From: Stropharia rugosoannulata
Taxonomy: Eukaryota; Basidiomycota; Agaricomycetes; Agaricales; Strophariaceae
Reading direction: 5' to 3'
Length of the DNA: 64,000 bases
NCBI GenBank assembly: GCA_028532985.1
Contig: JANCIK010000001.1
Span: forward strand, 558,001-622,000
In this document: one piece after another, positions 25,807 to 39,043 of the stretch
Layout of the letters: each line of letters begins with the position of its first letter
How positions within the stretch are numbered: the first letter of the stretch is position 1
Translations under genes and position numbers: made by a program
Notes under the pieces: generated by a model
Database searches by the model: none
Told to the model about the DNA's origin: nothing
What the model saw: only the letters and a program-made list of their open reading frames with translations

Positions 25807-27662
25807 ATGATTCCGCCCGGACCCACGCACGCTCTATCTGTCTCAGACTTCATCGACGCGTCCAGACCGGCGGCCGGGACGGAACCCACTACTATCCCGA
25901 CAAGCGATGCATTCCATGCAAAGCAAAACGCCATGTCAATGGATGACATCTCTCAACTTGCGCGGGACCCCACTATTGCAGTCGCGTTGGCGGCGGACGC
26001 TCTCGGACGCCTTCGGCCTGGCCAAAGCCTTATCTTTCAGACAAACACGCTTGAAGATGCCTACGGCTCGAAGAGCGAGAGTCGAACTACCGCTTGTGGA
26101 GACGCAGACACGGATGTTAGGATTCTGCTACCAACCCCAGATGCTTTACGCTCGATGCTCGATGCTCTGGCATACATTACCTCTGCTATTTCATCGCCTG
26201 CCAGCACATCATGCACTGTAGCATGCGCAGTGCGCCTACCGTCCTCCACCGACACCGTCGAGCTCATCCTCGCAGGTTCTAGCGAGATCTCAGTAACAGG
26301 ATGCATTGTACGTACAGTGTACGCCATATGGGAAGCAATGCAGAAACTTTCCGAAGCTGCGGAACGACGGCACGGCGAAACAGATGGCGAAGGTAAGAAG
26401 GTTTGGGTGCAAAGGCTCCTAAGTCTCCGACTTACACTGTACGCGTCTGCGCTCCGTCCACTTTTCACGGTGAATAAGGAGGATTCAATGGGAATTTTCG
26501 AAGAAGGAATGGAGATTATCGAGGCATGGCGCACGGTGCACTCTTTGCCTTGCGGTCGGGGCACGGGAGGGGAGAGGCGACTTCAGTTCAGTTTCGGTCT
26601 AGAGCAACCTCTGAACAGCGTGCGTGGGGAACTAGTCAACGCGCTATATTATCTTGACCGACTACGCGGGGCGGTAATAGCCGCCAGGGTTCGTATGCGA
26701 GTACGGCGAGACGCTGCGCTGCGGGAGGGATTGCACTTTGGTTCATTGCAAAACGGCTGGGAGAAGGAAAGCGAGGACCTTGCGACGCTTGTTGGCTCCC
26801 TGGAGCTTTTGCGAGATGCGGTTGAGCGGCTTATTCAGCTACATACACCCGCTTTGAAAATACTTTCCAATGTCTTTTTCGGCGGTGAGTGCAAGAGTGC
26901 TATTGTCTCCTTCAGATGCTGACTCCTTCTCCAGCGGAGCATACTCTGATGCAAGCATTTTTAAATGTCACGGCCTTGCCACGACATGTGATGTCAATGC
27001 TACAATTCGCCGCGAACTGCATGGATGGTTATTCATCTCATAAACTCATACTCCAGCTAGTTGCACCTCTTGCGGTGACATCTCGAACGAAAAGGCACCC
27101 GCGGAAGTACAAGGATGTCTGGTCAGAACTGGGAAGCTATGTCCTCGAGAAGAGTGGGGTCACAGGCACGCAATGCGGGCAGCCCAGGCCCATATGCGCT
27201 CGTGTACACCCGGAACTGACATTGGCAACTTATCTTCATGCGGTGCACTATGCCCAGAGCTTGTCGTCGCTCGCGTACTGCAGGGGTGACCCGCCTCATG
27301 ACTATCTCGGCACCGCTCACCCGCCATGCACGCCATGTGCGCTCTGGCTAGGGGAGTACAATGCTAGGTCGGAGAGGCAGGCCAGCTCATGTAGCAAGCA
27401 GGTCGGGAGGATGTGTCTTGAATTTAGGGAGGGAAGCGGGGAGGGGATAGGGATATGGCATGGTCGACAAGAGCCAGCGTGGGGATGGGTGCTCCTTCCG
27501 AGTTTTCCGGGACAGGCGTTGTCGGAGGCAGATCTAGGAGAGCCTTCAGACTTTGAAACTCGCCTCGTTTGCAGGGCTTGGGACGTATACGCGCGCGCTA
27601 CAGCGTCAGAAGACGGAAGGGTACAGACCATAGCGGATGGTCAGCTAAAAGCGGGCCTATAG
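25807..27662 (+). CDS. Putative OTT_1508-type nucleic-acid/nucleoside deaminase-like protein
   Basis: Two exons (25807-26884, 26935-27662) give 601 residues. The first true ATG is 25807. The N-terminal ~440 residues are mostly helical with no family I know. The C-terminal part has ARVHPELTLATYLH (His at about residue 451, Glu two residues later) and, about 40 residues on, HPPCTPCALWL. The H-x-E followed by P-C-x2-C is the zinc/catalytic pattern of the cytidine-deaminase fold, and the spacing and flanks resemble the OTT_1508-like deaminases common in mushroom genomes. Their role is not established; defence or nucleic-acid editing has been suggested from their relatives. The motif is seen directly; the family call is inference. 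Confidence 0.6.
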
Positions 27663-29319
27663 GCGGCACGCAAGTCAGCACTCAATATTAGTATGGGGGA
27701 TTGAGAATATTTTACTTTTTCATCTGGTTTTATGGAGTTACTACGTGTAATAATAATGGTTAGGTTGAGAATACATCTCTAATGCAGATCATACCTTCTG
27801 AGTAAAGTCACATAATTGTGCAGACATCAAGGATTACAGGACCAAAGCCTAATGGTCGAGTAAGCAATAAAGCGGCTCATTGAGGTGAATGGAAAAAGAA
27901 TAAACGCATATATGCGCATGCGCGAGACCGTGCGTCAAGCGTAAGGTCACCTAAACAAGCAATGATATGAGTAGAAGCAAACGTACAAAAATACTTACAA
28001 GGACATACCATTGAAGTGTATAGATTGTAGAGGATGTCGCTATATGCGGTTGTATTTAGCTGCCCCGGCACCTCCAGAATCCAGACCCATATTTATGGCT
28101 ACTGGTTCCAGAAAGCCAGGGACGTCCGTCTGGTCAACAGCCTAAAGAGAACGTCCAGGCGAAGAAAAGAAGGGTTTGAATAGCGTATGGCGCAAAAATT
28201 GTATGAGCTATCTGCTTAAAGGTAAGAGTTCCTGCATCGAAGTGAATATATGCGCCGTGAACCAGCAGAGGGGCAACTAACAAGAAACATGGACATACAG
28301 ACTATGTATATAGGCTCTGAGATAGTGGTGAGCGAGGAATTACGCTGGATCTGTCGGAGACTCACGCTCAGGGGCCCATTTGGCAGGTAAATCAACGAAG
28401 AAAAACTGAAAATGATGATGGTGGTAGAACAAGAAGAAGAAGGCGGTCATAATTTGACTTGAATTTGACTCTAATGGATCCCCAAATATCACGTGGTCGA
28501 ATTTTCAAACAAGAAGTTCGTTTGCGGCTCCTGAGTTCGTCCTTGCAAGTTACTCTTTGGTTACCCGGCCACCGAGTTTATCGTCTTAATTTCCACACCA
28601 GAATCCTGCACTCATCTCTATCACAGTCTAGTAGAACTGGCAGACTCTTGACGCTGGCTAGCTATGTGGCCACTGGCCATTTCAGTGACGTCAAGATTCA
28701 ATGGCCCTTTTATTTGCCTTTTATGCCCTTGCTTTGGCCTCGCATTTGCTTTTGACCACGATGCGGCTATACCGTGCTTTGTGCGCGCATACCCATTCTG
28801 ACCATAGTATACCGAGCCACAGCAACTCAGGAGACTTTATAATGTACAGTGCTACTTGCATATCTCCTCTTTTTCTGAATAACCTTTCAGGTTTTCCAGG
28901 AGAGCGTAGCCTAAGCATATGTGTCAGAGGAACATACTACAAGCCTGCCGACCCATCTGTATCCACAGATCCTTGGTGTTATCTGCCTCGCCTTTACATC
29001 CCACTCAATGAAGCAAGACAGAAAGCTAACACAGTACCGGGAGTAGTACGAAACAATGCAACACTGCAGGATGAAATCCATTATTCATAGGCATAATGAC
29101 CGCGCCGCAAATGTGACCCTCTCAATTTCGGATGATTTAAGCAGACAGTGAGCGGTAAACACTATGTGTTTTCATAAGCGCTGAAAGACATGGGCCACAA
29201 ACCATAGACAAGGGATGAGGGGCTCACCTTTCAGAACGTGTGGCAAAACAAAATCCTTTAAAGGCCGCTGCCATCTTGGCTCTACCCACCGTAACTACCC
29301 CAACATATCTCCCTTCAAC
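27663..29319. other. 1.65-kb intergenic, nothing recognised
   Basis: Several short open frames (for example 28459-28755 and 28701-29090) lack domains, signal peptides or matching splice structure. I see no RNA gene or transposon end. Confidence 0.4.
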
Positions 29320-30750
29320 ATGTCCCCAAACAAGCCAGTGGCACCAAGACAAACACCTTTTCCAAAGAAACCGCTCGTGATGTCTTTCGCATCGCTGTCA
29401 ATATATTCTCAGGATAGTTGGTAATGTCGATTTCTATTCCCGTCTCGGTATGTAACTGTTTTATTAATACCTTTGCAGTCCGCGAACATCCTATTGGGAT
29501 GAATATCGAAACTCGTAAGTTTACAAGCTATATTTCATTTCAAAAGTAGCTTATATGCTAAGCAGTAGTCCCCCACCACCTGTCCCACCTCTCCCGCCGC
29601 TGCCGGACACAGCTCCTTTGCGTATTGGGAAAGCCGAAATTACTCGAGTACCGCGAGTGAACTCGGTGAAGAGAAAGCCTGACGCTCCAGACTCAGTACG
29701 AGGAATGTCAATCTTGTCAGGGTTAGATTTCGAAAGGTATGCCCGCAGATGCCTTAAAATAACAGAGAGTCTAACATTCGATATTCAATACTACAGTGAA
29801 GACAGTTTCTGCGTAGAGGAACATGCTAACAGGTATTTAATGATCCGTGCTCTGTGTCAGTTTTATATCCTTACGCTACTTCTTTTTCCCTTCGAATAGA
29901 TCAAGTTCATTGATGACAACACCCCCACAACTATATTCTCGTTTGTCCTCTACCTCTACACCGCCCTCTGCATCACCAAAGAAGCCTGCGAAGTTGGTAT
30001 TGCCGAATAAATCTGTTGTTCCCGCTCACCTGGCAACAACGTCCAATCGCAGTGAAGCCGGAGTCGACGCAAACGACCCGATGTTGATGTGAGTATCGTT
30101 TTCACATACAACAAATATGTTCCTTTACTGAAATGAGGCATAATAGCCCTATCAATCTGACAGCTGAACCTCCGGACGTCTGCAGACCTTACCATAGGCC
30201 AAGCTCACGCCCTCTCCCATCCCTCCCAGCGAGCGTATATGATACGTCCCCCGTCATTCTAACTTCTGCATTATTCCAGTCACCTATCGCTGTTCAAGGA
30301 ACAAAGTTCGATGATGGGTCAGTGATGGGAAAGTACGTGTGTGGTTTTGCTTTCACGGAATCAGCCATCCTTGATTGGATGGAGAGACACAAACTCGCGT
30401 ATGACTATCGGCACCGGCCCGCTGAGCGCCTACGGCACGGCTGGAACAACGTGCTCGCCGAATTGCACAGGCAATGCGGAATCTGGGGCGCCTTAGTACG
30501 AGTGCCCCACGAAAAGCCGAGTGGTAAAGAGCAGGCTTGGTGCTACGGCTGGTGCATCGTGATGGCCACAAATAAGTGTGAAGCAGACATGCAATTAGAG
30601 AAGTTTTCTCGGAGGAGGATGGAAGAAGTTCACTTAGCGCTGTTCTGCAAGTGGGGCGTCCTCGGACGGCCGGAGTGGTACGAGTGGGTGGATAACTGGA
30701 ACCGAGACGAGAACGGGGGGAAATCTGCATCCATTCAGTCGCACAGATAA
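29320..30750 (+). CDS. Unrecognised protein with Pro-rich N-terminus and conserved-looking C-terminal domain
   Basis: Six exons can be joined in phase: 29320-29420, 29479-29514, 29566-29736, 29797-29832, 29900-30088 and 30147-30750 (378 residues). The N-terminal half is disordered and rich in Pro and Ser (SSPPPPVPPLPPLPD). The last ~140 residues look globular, rich in Trp, Cys and charged residues (for example KYVCGFAFTESAILDWMERH and EVHLALFCKWGVLGRPEWYE). I do not recognise a family. Two of the internal exons are only 36 nt long. The consistent phase of five introns supports a real gene. No function can be assigned. Confidence 0.65.
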
Positions 30751-32304
30751 GAAGTTCTCGCATCCCCTATCATGTCGCTCTCACAGTTTTGTTTGTACTT
30801 TATACCTTACTACGGCTTTACTATCTGTATACACCAAGTTATGTTCCATTAATAACTGATATAATTGAATATCTTAAATCAAATTTCCACTTTGGCTAAC
30901 AGTGATACCCACTCATAAGTACAGGAGGCTATACTGTACATTATTCTGAGTACCAGTAATTCGCTCTCTCAGTCACCCCAGGTACTTGCCCATCGTAACA
31001 GTCCAAGGATAAAAAGCGACGCGTATCAATCAGCCGCTTACTATGGACATCGAAAAGTACAGACCAGGACAGACCTGAGACTACTTGACAGACCCTGTGA
31101 GCAGAGTTCAGACACGCTCAGTCTATTTGATAGGCGTCTCGTCAAAATTGAACAGCATCAATGGGTAACATAAGGTAACATAACAATCATCAGTTGAGAT
31201 TAATATGTAGCTTGATTGTATGGATACCTTATGTTGAAGTCTACGGCTCCGCATATCCGAAATAACTTGAGAAAATACCTGGATGCCAACGGGCCTGCTT
31301 GCATATCTGTACACAGTACCTCGAGCCCCACTTCTGAGCATATGCAGCTGCCAGTGAAAACCTATTAATATATGAAGCTTGAGATTAGTATCTGATACTT
31401 TAGAGGGTAAGACATCCGGGATCCGACTCTTTCGCTGAATAGCAAAGTGCATGTACCACAGAAAGGGGAAGGTGAAATGTGAGAGTCGAGCTCAAGTAGA
31501 TATGAGCGCTTGAGCCAAGACTACGGATGAGTACTTGAGTCCTATTTATACACGGTCTCACTAAGCAATCTGAGCTTGACTTGTTTCTTTCAAGAGCATC
31601 GTAAACTCGCAGAGATCACAAAATGACATGTGCTGCCACTTCCTCTCTAACCCTATGAGCCGGGTGATATGAGGTGCTATGCCGCTGCTCGCACTTTGTT
31701 GATGTCTTCAACACCGTATTGACAGAAATCACTGGGACAGATGTAACGACATGAGCAAAATGATATCATTCTGTCGCACCATAATTATATATTACATTGA
31801 GCGCTCCACCTTCAGGTACTTAAACCATAGCTACTAGAAACGAGAGGTGGCCGAACAATGAGCATGGAAGCTCGTCAATGGGCTCAGTAAATTATTACAA
31901 CGAAGTACTACTTTCATTATGTAATTGCGCTACTGCGTTACAAATAAAGTTCACTGAAGGAGATGCACGATTTGACGCACGATCTGAAAGGACGTCCACA
32001 TGAACCAAAACTTCATTCATCATCATGGGATGGATACCTACTAACACGGGGGGAACCCTAATGGAGATGCCTGCCTATTGAAGAATTTCCTGCCGCCTAC
32101 TGCGCTTACCTTCGCTTACCGCTCGTGGAGATTGTTCCACTCGTGGAGATTGTTCCGAGAGCAAAGCCGTTATCTGTATAGAAGGACCGGGCATATGCCC
32201 CGTTACATTTCAAATACATACATATCTTACGTTATAAATATTTACATCAGGTATGTATATAGATTATTATGAAGCTACCGACGAGCAGATGGACGCTCTC
32301 TGAG
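30751..32304. other. 1.55-kb intergenic upstream of A-T-TE gene 1
   Basis: No gene recognised. A minus-strand frame at 31123-31452 (109 residues) has no known domain. It carries short tandem repeats near 32100-32156 and the promoter of the next gene. Confidence 0.4.
32122..32156. repeat. 18-bp tandem duplication
   Basis: The word CTCGTGGAGATTGTTCC occurs twice in direct tandem (32122 and 32140), preceded by a smaller repeat of CGCTTACC at about 32102-32120. It lies about 200 bp upstream of the A-T-TE gene 1 start. Confidence 0.7.
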
Positions 32305-32311
32305 GTATAAA
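32305..32311 (+). promoter_or_regulatory. TATA box of A-T-TE gene 1, decides the start codon
   Basis: TATAAAG. Transcription usually begins some 25-35 bp after such a box, that is near 32335. The in-frame ATG at 32321 would then lie upstream of the transcript, so the ATG at 32360 is the better start. Confidence 0.5.
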
Positions 32312-32359
32312 GATGCGTGCATGTCCGCAATCCTCCTCACTTCAAACCTACTCTTTCAT

Positions 32360-35300
32360 ATGTTGTCGTCATTCAACAGACCAGCCCTCGATGGCTCACT
32401 CAACGTGCTTGATTGTATAGGTTACCATGGCCAGAATAATTCAGATCACCCTTTGTTTATATACTCCGCCTCGAAGGGAAATGTACACACCATCCGCTGG
32501 GGAGAAGCTATCAAAGCTATTGAGGCGGCGACCCAATACGTCTTGATTCAAACATCTAGAGTCAAAAACACAAGCGTCCCAGTTTCGGCTGAAGCTCCCG
32601 TCGTGGGAATCTTAGCAAATCTAGGCAAGCAGCCAAACTTTATATCATGTACATACCACTGTGACTTATTTCAAACTTGTAGACTCGATCACATATTACA
32701 CTTTAATTATTGGTCTTATGAACGCTGGATATACCCCATTTCTTATATCTCTCAGAAACTCTGCGAATAGCGTGGCTCATCTCCTTTTCCGAACGAAATG
32801 TCAAACCGTCTTTGTCTCCGACGACCTGCCGACGACACGGCTAGCTTCTTCATCATTCAAATTATATGAACAACAAAACCCCAGTCTCAAACCCATAACA
32901 CAGTTCAAGGCTCCATCGTTCGATATTCTCTACAAAAATACGCCAGAGTCATCATTGCCGGATGAGCAGTATCGATTTCCTCTCCGGCGAGTCGTAGATC
33001 AGAGCACGCCTTGCGTGATCCTCCACTCTTCTGGAACGGTGTCCGTTCCCAAACCTGTTGTAATCACATATCGTATGCTCTTCGAGCACGCCCTCGTAAT
33101 CGGTGAGTACTTTCAACGAACAGAGTCCGGGATAATCCATCTAATAAATCGATAGGTCTTGACGGAGATTTCTCCGGAGACATTGTTTCCATTCACTCGA
33201 CCCCGATGTACCGTTCGTATTAATTATCTATCTCTGGGATGTACATAGTATTGACAGACGCTTACGCCTTAGATATGATGGGTCTCAGGGCCATTTCACA
33301 CTCTGTAAGCGCTATTACGGCTACGATTCTTCTTTATATTGAAGCAACTGTTGACTCGCATATTAAAGGCGTTTCTCGGAGTAAAATTCTCGGTTTTCCG
33401 GCCATGCCAACCACCAACTATACCGTCTCCAGAGGCTGTACTGAACGACTGCGTTGCAACATTAACAAAACGTATATCGTGTCCACCAACGTTTCTAGAG
33501 GCGAGTACTTTATGTAACTCTATACCCTTCTTTTCTGATGACTGCGTTAAAAGAGCTGGGCAAACAATGATTCAGATATACAAACTTTGAGACGGTTTGA
33601 GTGGATAGTATGTTTCCCAGAAATATCTTCAATAGAGGCTACACCTTAACTGCCTCCTTAGATGTACGGCGGTGGCCCCCTCAAGGCTGCCATAGGCGAC
33701 ATGTTGGTGAGAGAAGGAGTCAACCTACTGCCTACACTGGGACTGTACGCCATTTGGTAAATTGCTCATTGTAATCCGGCGCCCTGACCTGCTATAATCA
33801 GTACAGAACTTGGATCAATCACATCGTACATACCTAGTGAGTGGAAGGTATAAACCCCACTTTTGAAGTGTTTACACGAATACCTAGAGGCGACCAAGGC
33901 TGAGGGTTGGAACTGGTTTAGCGCAAGTGTTCATTCTCTTTTGTACTGTAACCATACTAATTTAGGGAGATGCACTGCTCAGTTTAACCCATACTTAGAT
34001 ATTCACTTCGTGAAGGAAGACGGCCACGAAAATGATGTATATCGAATGATTATTAAGGTATACTTTAGGCATTCAAATCTACTCATGTTCTAACTAAGCG
34101 ACTCGTAGAAAAACTCATTCAGAACGCCAGCCATCTTAAATACAAGTATTTCTGGCGTCCCTGCCTACGACACGCACGATTTATACGTCAGACATCCCAC
34201 AAATTCGAAACTTTGGATGATAGTGGGCAGGTCAGGTGCGTTCGCGGCTGGAACTTTTGGCGTCAAATATCAGGTCTCAACAATGTGTTGGCACAGACGA
34301 CCAAATCATGCATAGTACCGGGGTAAATTCTCCACATCATTTGAAATTCTGTGTTTCTTACATATTTTGTCCTTAGGAAAAGGTATGCTCTCACTACGTG
34401 ACTTTGTAACAGTGGTTTCGGTAGCGTTAATCTTGCCATGTTGCACAAAGACAAACCCGGTACCTATCGGTAGGTCTTGGTCCTTTCATTAGTCATGATA
34501 CCGTTTCTGAAACGAATAACAGAAGCAGAGATAATGAAGAGCCCCGATATATCTTATGCTGTCATGTTTGGAAGAGAAAGGTTCCAGCCAGGTGTTCTGA
34601 TTTACCCTGCCGCTGAACAACTCTACGAATGGAAAGACACCGACGAGAAACGAGTAGAGTATGTCGAGCGTATCTGGTCAGTGAAACTTTTTGTTTTCCT
34701 AGAAATGGTACCTAAAAGAGAAATAGGCCCCATATATCATTCGTGAATCAGTCATCCCCACAACATTCAAGAATTTTTAAGGAGGTGCGCCGTTGAAGCA
34801 TAAGACCGGTTCTGCGGCCGTCTGACGGGAACATACAGATGATTCTTGTTGCAGATCCTGACAAGCAAGTCGAGTTGTCCGGAAAGGGCTCCGTTAGACG
34901 AATGGCAACCTTGCAGAAATATGAGCTTCAGATATCAGAACTATACGAACCACGCAAGAGTGGCCGGACATGTCCGAGCGTCTCCGCCCAAGTCCGTGAG
35001 CCACTATTTGAAGAAATTCTCACGATTGTCAAGGACTCTGTCCTCAACGTGCTGGAAGAGGAAATCAGCAATGACGACGACATCTTTCGTGCTGGGGCAG
35101 ATAGGTAATATTCTTTTGCAGTTACTTTGGCTATAGAGGCTTATTCATTATTTCTCTAGCCTTTGTGCGCTTTCGATCAAAAACACCCTGGTCCAGCGGC
35201 TAAAGGAGTCCGCGTTTCTTAACGACCAGATGCTTCATCGTATTCCACGTGATATGTTATATGCCCATACTTCCATCTCTAGACTTTCAGTATTCATTTA

Positions 35301-36401
35301 TGAATTACTTAACTCGTCAGCACACTTGAAACAGATCGACCCGGTCAATACGGTTGATCGTCATAACGAAGATTACAGATGGCAAACCTTACTCGAGTCA
35401 AAGGAGACCGTTGTCGAAATGGGGAAGGGAAACGTAGGAATCCCTCTAATCGTGCTTTCAGGCAAGTCATTTAGCTTGACATAAACCCATTTTTCTCTCA
35501 TAAACGTAAAAAAAAAAACTCTTAAGGGTCCTCTGGGACATTGCATACAATGCGCCCTTTGATTCGGTGCACATCGAAGGTGTGGGGAGTCCAGGTCACT
35601 GACGAGACACCCCAGAACTCTATTCAAGATCTTGCGATCTTCTATCGTCAGAAAATAAAAGTGAGACACTATTTTCTTCATCAGAAAATGTGACTAAAGG
35701 GAGATTTCCGTCAGGAAAAACAACCTAATGGCCCATACCGCCTGGCCTCGTTTAGCGGATCATGTGTAATAGTTATCGAGCTCGTTCTACTCTTCCAGAG
35801 GAGCGGGGACAAAGTGGTTCAATTCGCCATGATGGACCATTTTCCTACTTTTTACTTTCCCTCGCTCAATCCCGACCTCGTCGAAGTGGACAATCCTGAA
35901 TGGTGGACATCGAACATCAAGAAGACGATTCGCGATCTAGCTCGCCTGATTGGCAACACAGCGGGAGAGCTAAGCTCACAGGCTGTTCATAGGTGCAGGG
36001 AGTTGGAGGAAGCAATTAGCGGTGGCCCAGTAACTCCCACCTCCCGACAGACAATCGACCGCTATTCAAAGATGATTCGCATGTCGTTGCTGTACATGCT
36101 GCAGGACAAGTTCATGGAGATAAAGGACGCAGAGGATGGTACCTTAATAAAGCGCTGGTCTCCAAAACTCTTCAGGTCTTTTGTTGCTGATATAGTTCCG
36201 CGACTCACAGTTTATATCGCAAAGGATGGGATCCGACTTAAGAGCCCCAAGGATCAGTGGGCTCGAGTGGCTGACGATCTTGGTGCTCGAGAACTTTTCC
36301 CCGATGCAGATGTTATGCAAGTTAAGGGGAACCATGTGGACTTTTTGGGAGATGTTGGTCTGTTAAAAAGGATTCAGGATGACTACCCTAAAGACGTGTA
36401 G
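32360..36401 (+). CDS. NRPS-like synthetase 1: adenylation-thiolation-thioesterase (A-T-TE)
   Basis: Activates a carboxylic acid with ATP, loads it on a phosphopantetheine carrier and releases it by a thioesterase; the product is unknown. About 20 exons, all joinable in frame. The A domain has the P-loop-like HSSGTVSVPKP, HSTPMYH, MYGGGP, YDTHDLYVRHP and DDQIMHSTGEKTNPVPIE motifs. The carrier domain has DDIFRAGADSL, whose pantetheine serine codon is split by an intron at 35104. The TE has SGSSGTLHT, RLASFSGSCVIV (nucleophile Ser), MMDHFP (Asp) and GNHVDFL (His). The A domain resembles those of fungal adenylate-forming reductases, but a TE replaces the reductase. Four introns (donors at 32625, 33501, 33923, 35462) begin with GC. 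Paralogue at 58154. The start was chosen from the TATA box. Confidence 0.85.
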
Positions 36402-38076
36402 AGCTAGTATTCGCTCGAACTTTTCCTGTACTTTATTCTACATTTAATAGGACTGACGTGGATCGTTATTCTCTTATAATATGACACAACGCACGGACAT
36501 GAAGAGAGACTCTTGTCCGCTTCTGCTTTTGAGCGCTGAGAGATGCGTCAGGTAATTGACAAAAATACATTGATCCGAGCCAATTCCGAGGCCGGTGCTG
36601 CCCTACTTATGTCTGTGGCTTCCCCTGACACTTTGACAGGACCTTCAATGACTTGACGTAGATGTATCGCTGCCTATGTATACGAATGAGTTGCTATGTC
36701 CGTATAAGTACAATTGCGTTTGTCACTTAGTTTCGGTGCCGCTATATTAGAAGGTGTTAAGACAAAAATGTACGATCACCATATCGACAGCAATGACAAG
36801 CATTGTAAGGTCTACTGTGCCTTTCAGCTCAAGACTAAGATAGGCATGATGTTCTCGCTTTACATGCTCAAAAATGTTCGGGATGGAAAGAGAGCCTCCT
36901 GAACAAGAGACAGAAAGTTGTGCGAAATCGTACCGGTGAACTGGAGTTACCGGACCACCGTCACACAATATTCATATAACAAGGACGGATATTTCTCGCT
37001 CTTGACTTACGGCGGCCTCTATACTTCCTCTATACCTGGTTTTCGATTGACAGTCAGACATCAGGCTCGGTGATACTGTTTCTAAAAATAAGTCAACCGC
37101 CTCCATTGAAGCCGTAAACATGTACATGCTCCTCTATCCACCTGGACGCTTGCCTTCGGAGAATGGGTCACAGGTCAATCGTACGGTTTAATGGGTACTT
37201 TATTACTGATGCAAAGTATCTCTATGATACTTTGATTGCCAGATAAATCGTCTACTGCAAAATCATTGTTCAAGCTGTTGGGAACATGAACAATCTCATT
37301 TAATTCCTACATGAGTTTTCAATATGAAGAATTTCAAAAATAAACAAGGGGGACCTATATTCGTCGTGAAGAAGAGCATATGTCGTACAGTGCGACGGTA
37401 ACCTGGGTCGACAATGAGTAGAAGCACGTCTACAATCTGGTCTTATACACACGCAAAACTAGTGTACATCGAGGCAGCCCTAGAACGTCAAGCTGAGTAC
37501 TCTAGAGTTCTGTGCGCAAGTAATCCAATGGAGAGTGGTAGTCCACATATACATAGCCAGCCGCATGGGTTCCGTCATAGACGTAGTACTACAACAACAT
37601 TTGAAGTAGTGGAGCCTAGGGAGCAGTTATGAGCCGTAATGCCAATTGGTATGAGTAGTAAGTAGATCCGGTCGTCTTTACTTAAGTTTCTGCGGGGTAA
37701 ATATGAGAAGCCAGGTCCGGCCGCCGTTCGTTCAGCTAAAAGCAAGAGAAGTACTGGATGCATCCACGTGTTGAGGCGCAGAGTTGCAGTCATGGCTATT
37801 TTTAGAATAAATACTAGACGGAGAATTATCAGTGCACTGGGCCAAGCCTGAGTCGCGTCACAAGTACTGATTGTTGACTGATGATTTAGCGGAAAATATT
37901 GTCATGGGCAGTAATGCCACTTGGAATTTTCCGTGGTCTTCTTTTTTGCACTTTGTCTGCGATATCACGCGTTGGCATACAACTCCAACGCAACCGGATT
38001 TTTACCGCGAGGCCACATAAAAGCATCGCGACGAGACAGTTATCGGCAGGTCTTTTGCAGTCTGCAATTCGGCGTC
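36402..38076. other. 1.7-kb intergenic, nothing recognised
   Basis: Short frames at 36714-36968 and 37414-37793 show no family features. It holds the promoter region of the xylanase; no clear TATA box was identified. Confidence 0.4.

Positions 38077-39043
<967 letters not shown>

Noticed and set aside
32321..32359. Upstream in-frame ATG for A-T-TE gene 1
   Set aside because: It lies only about 10 bp after the TATA box, too close to be in the transcript, and the extra 13 residues have no match in the paralogue.
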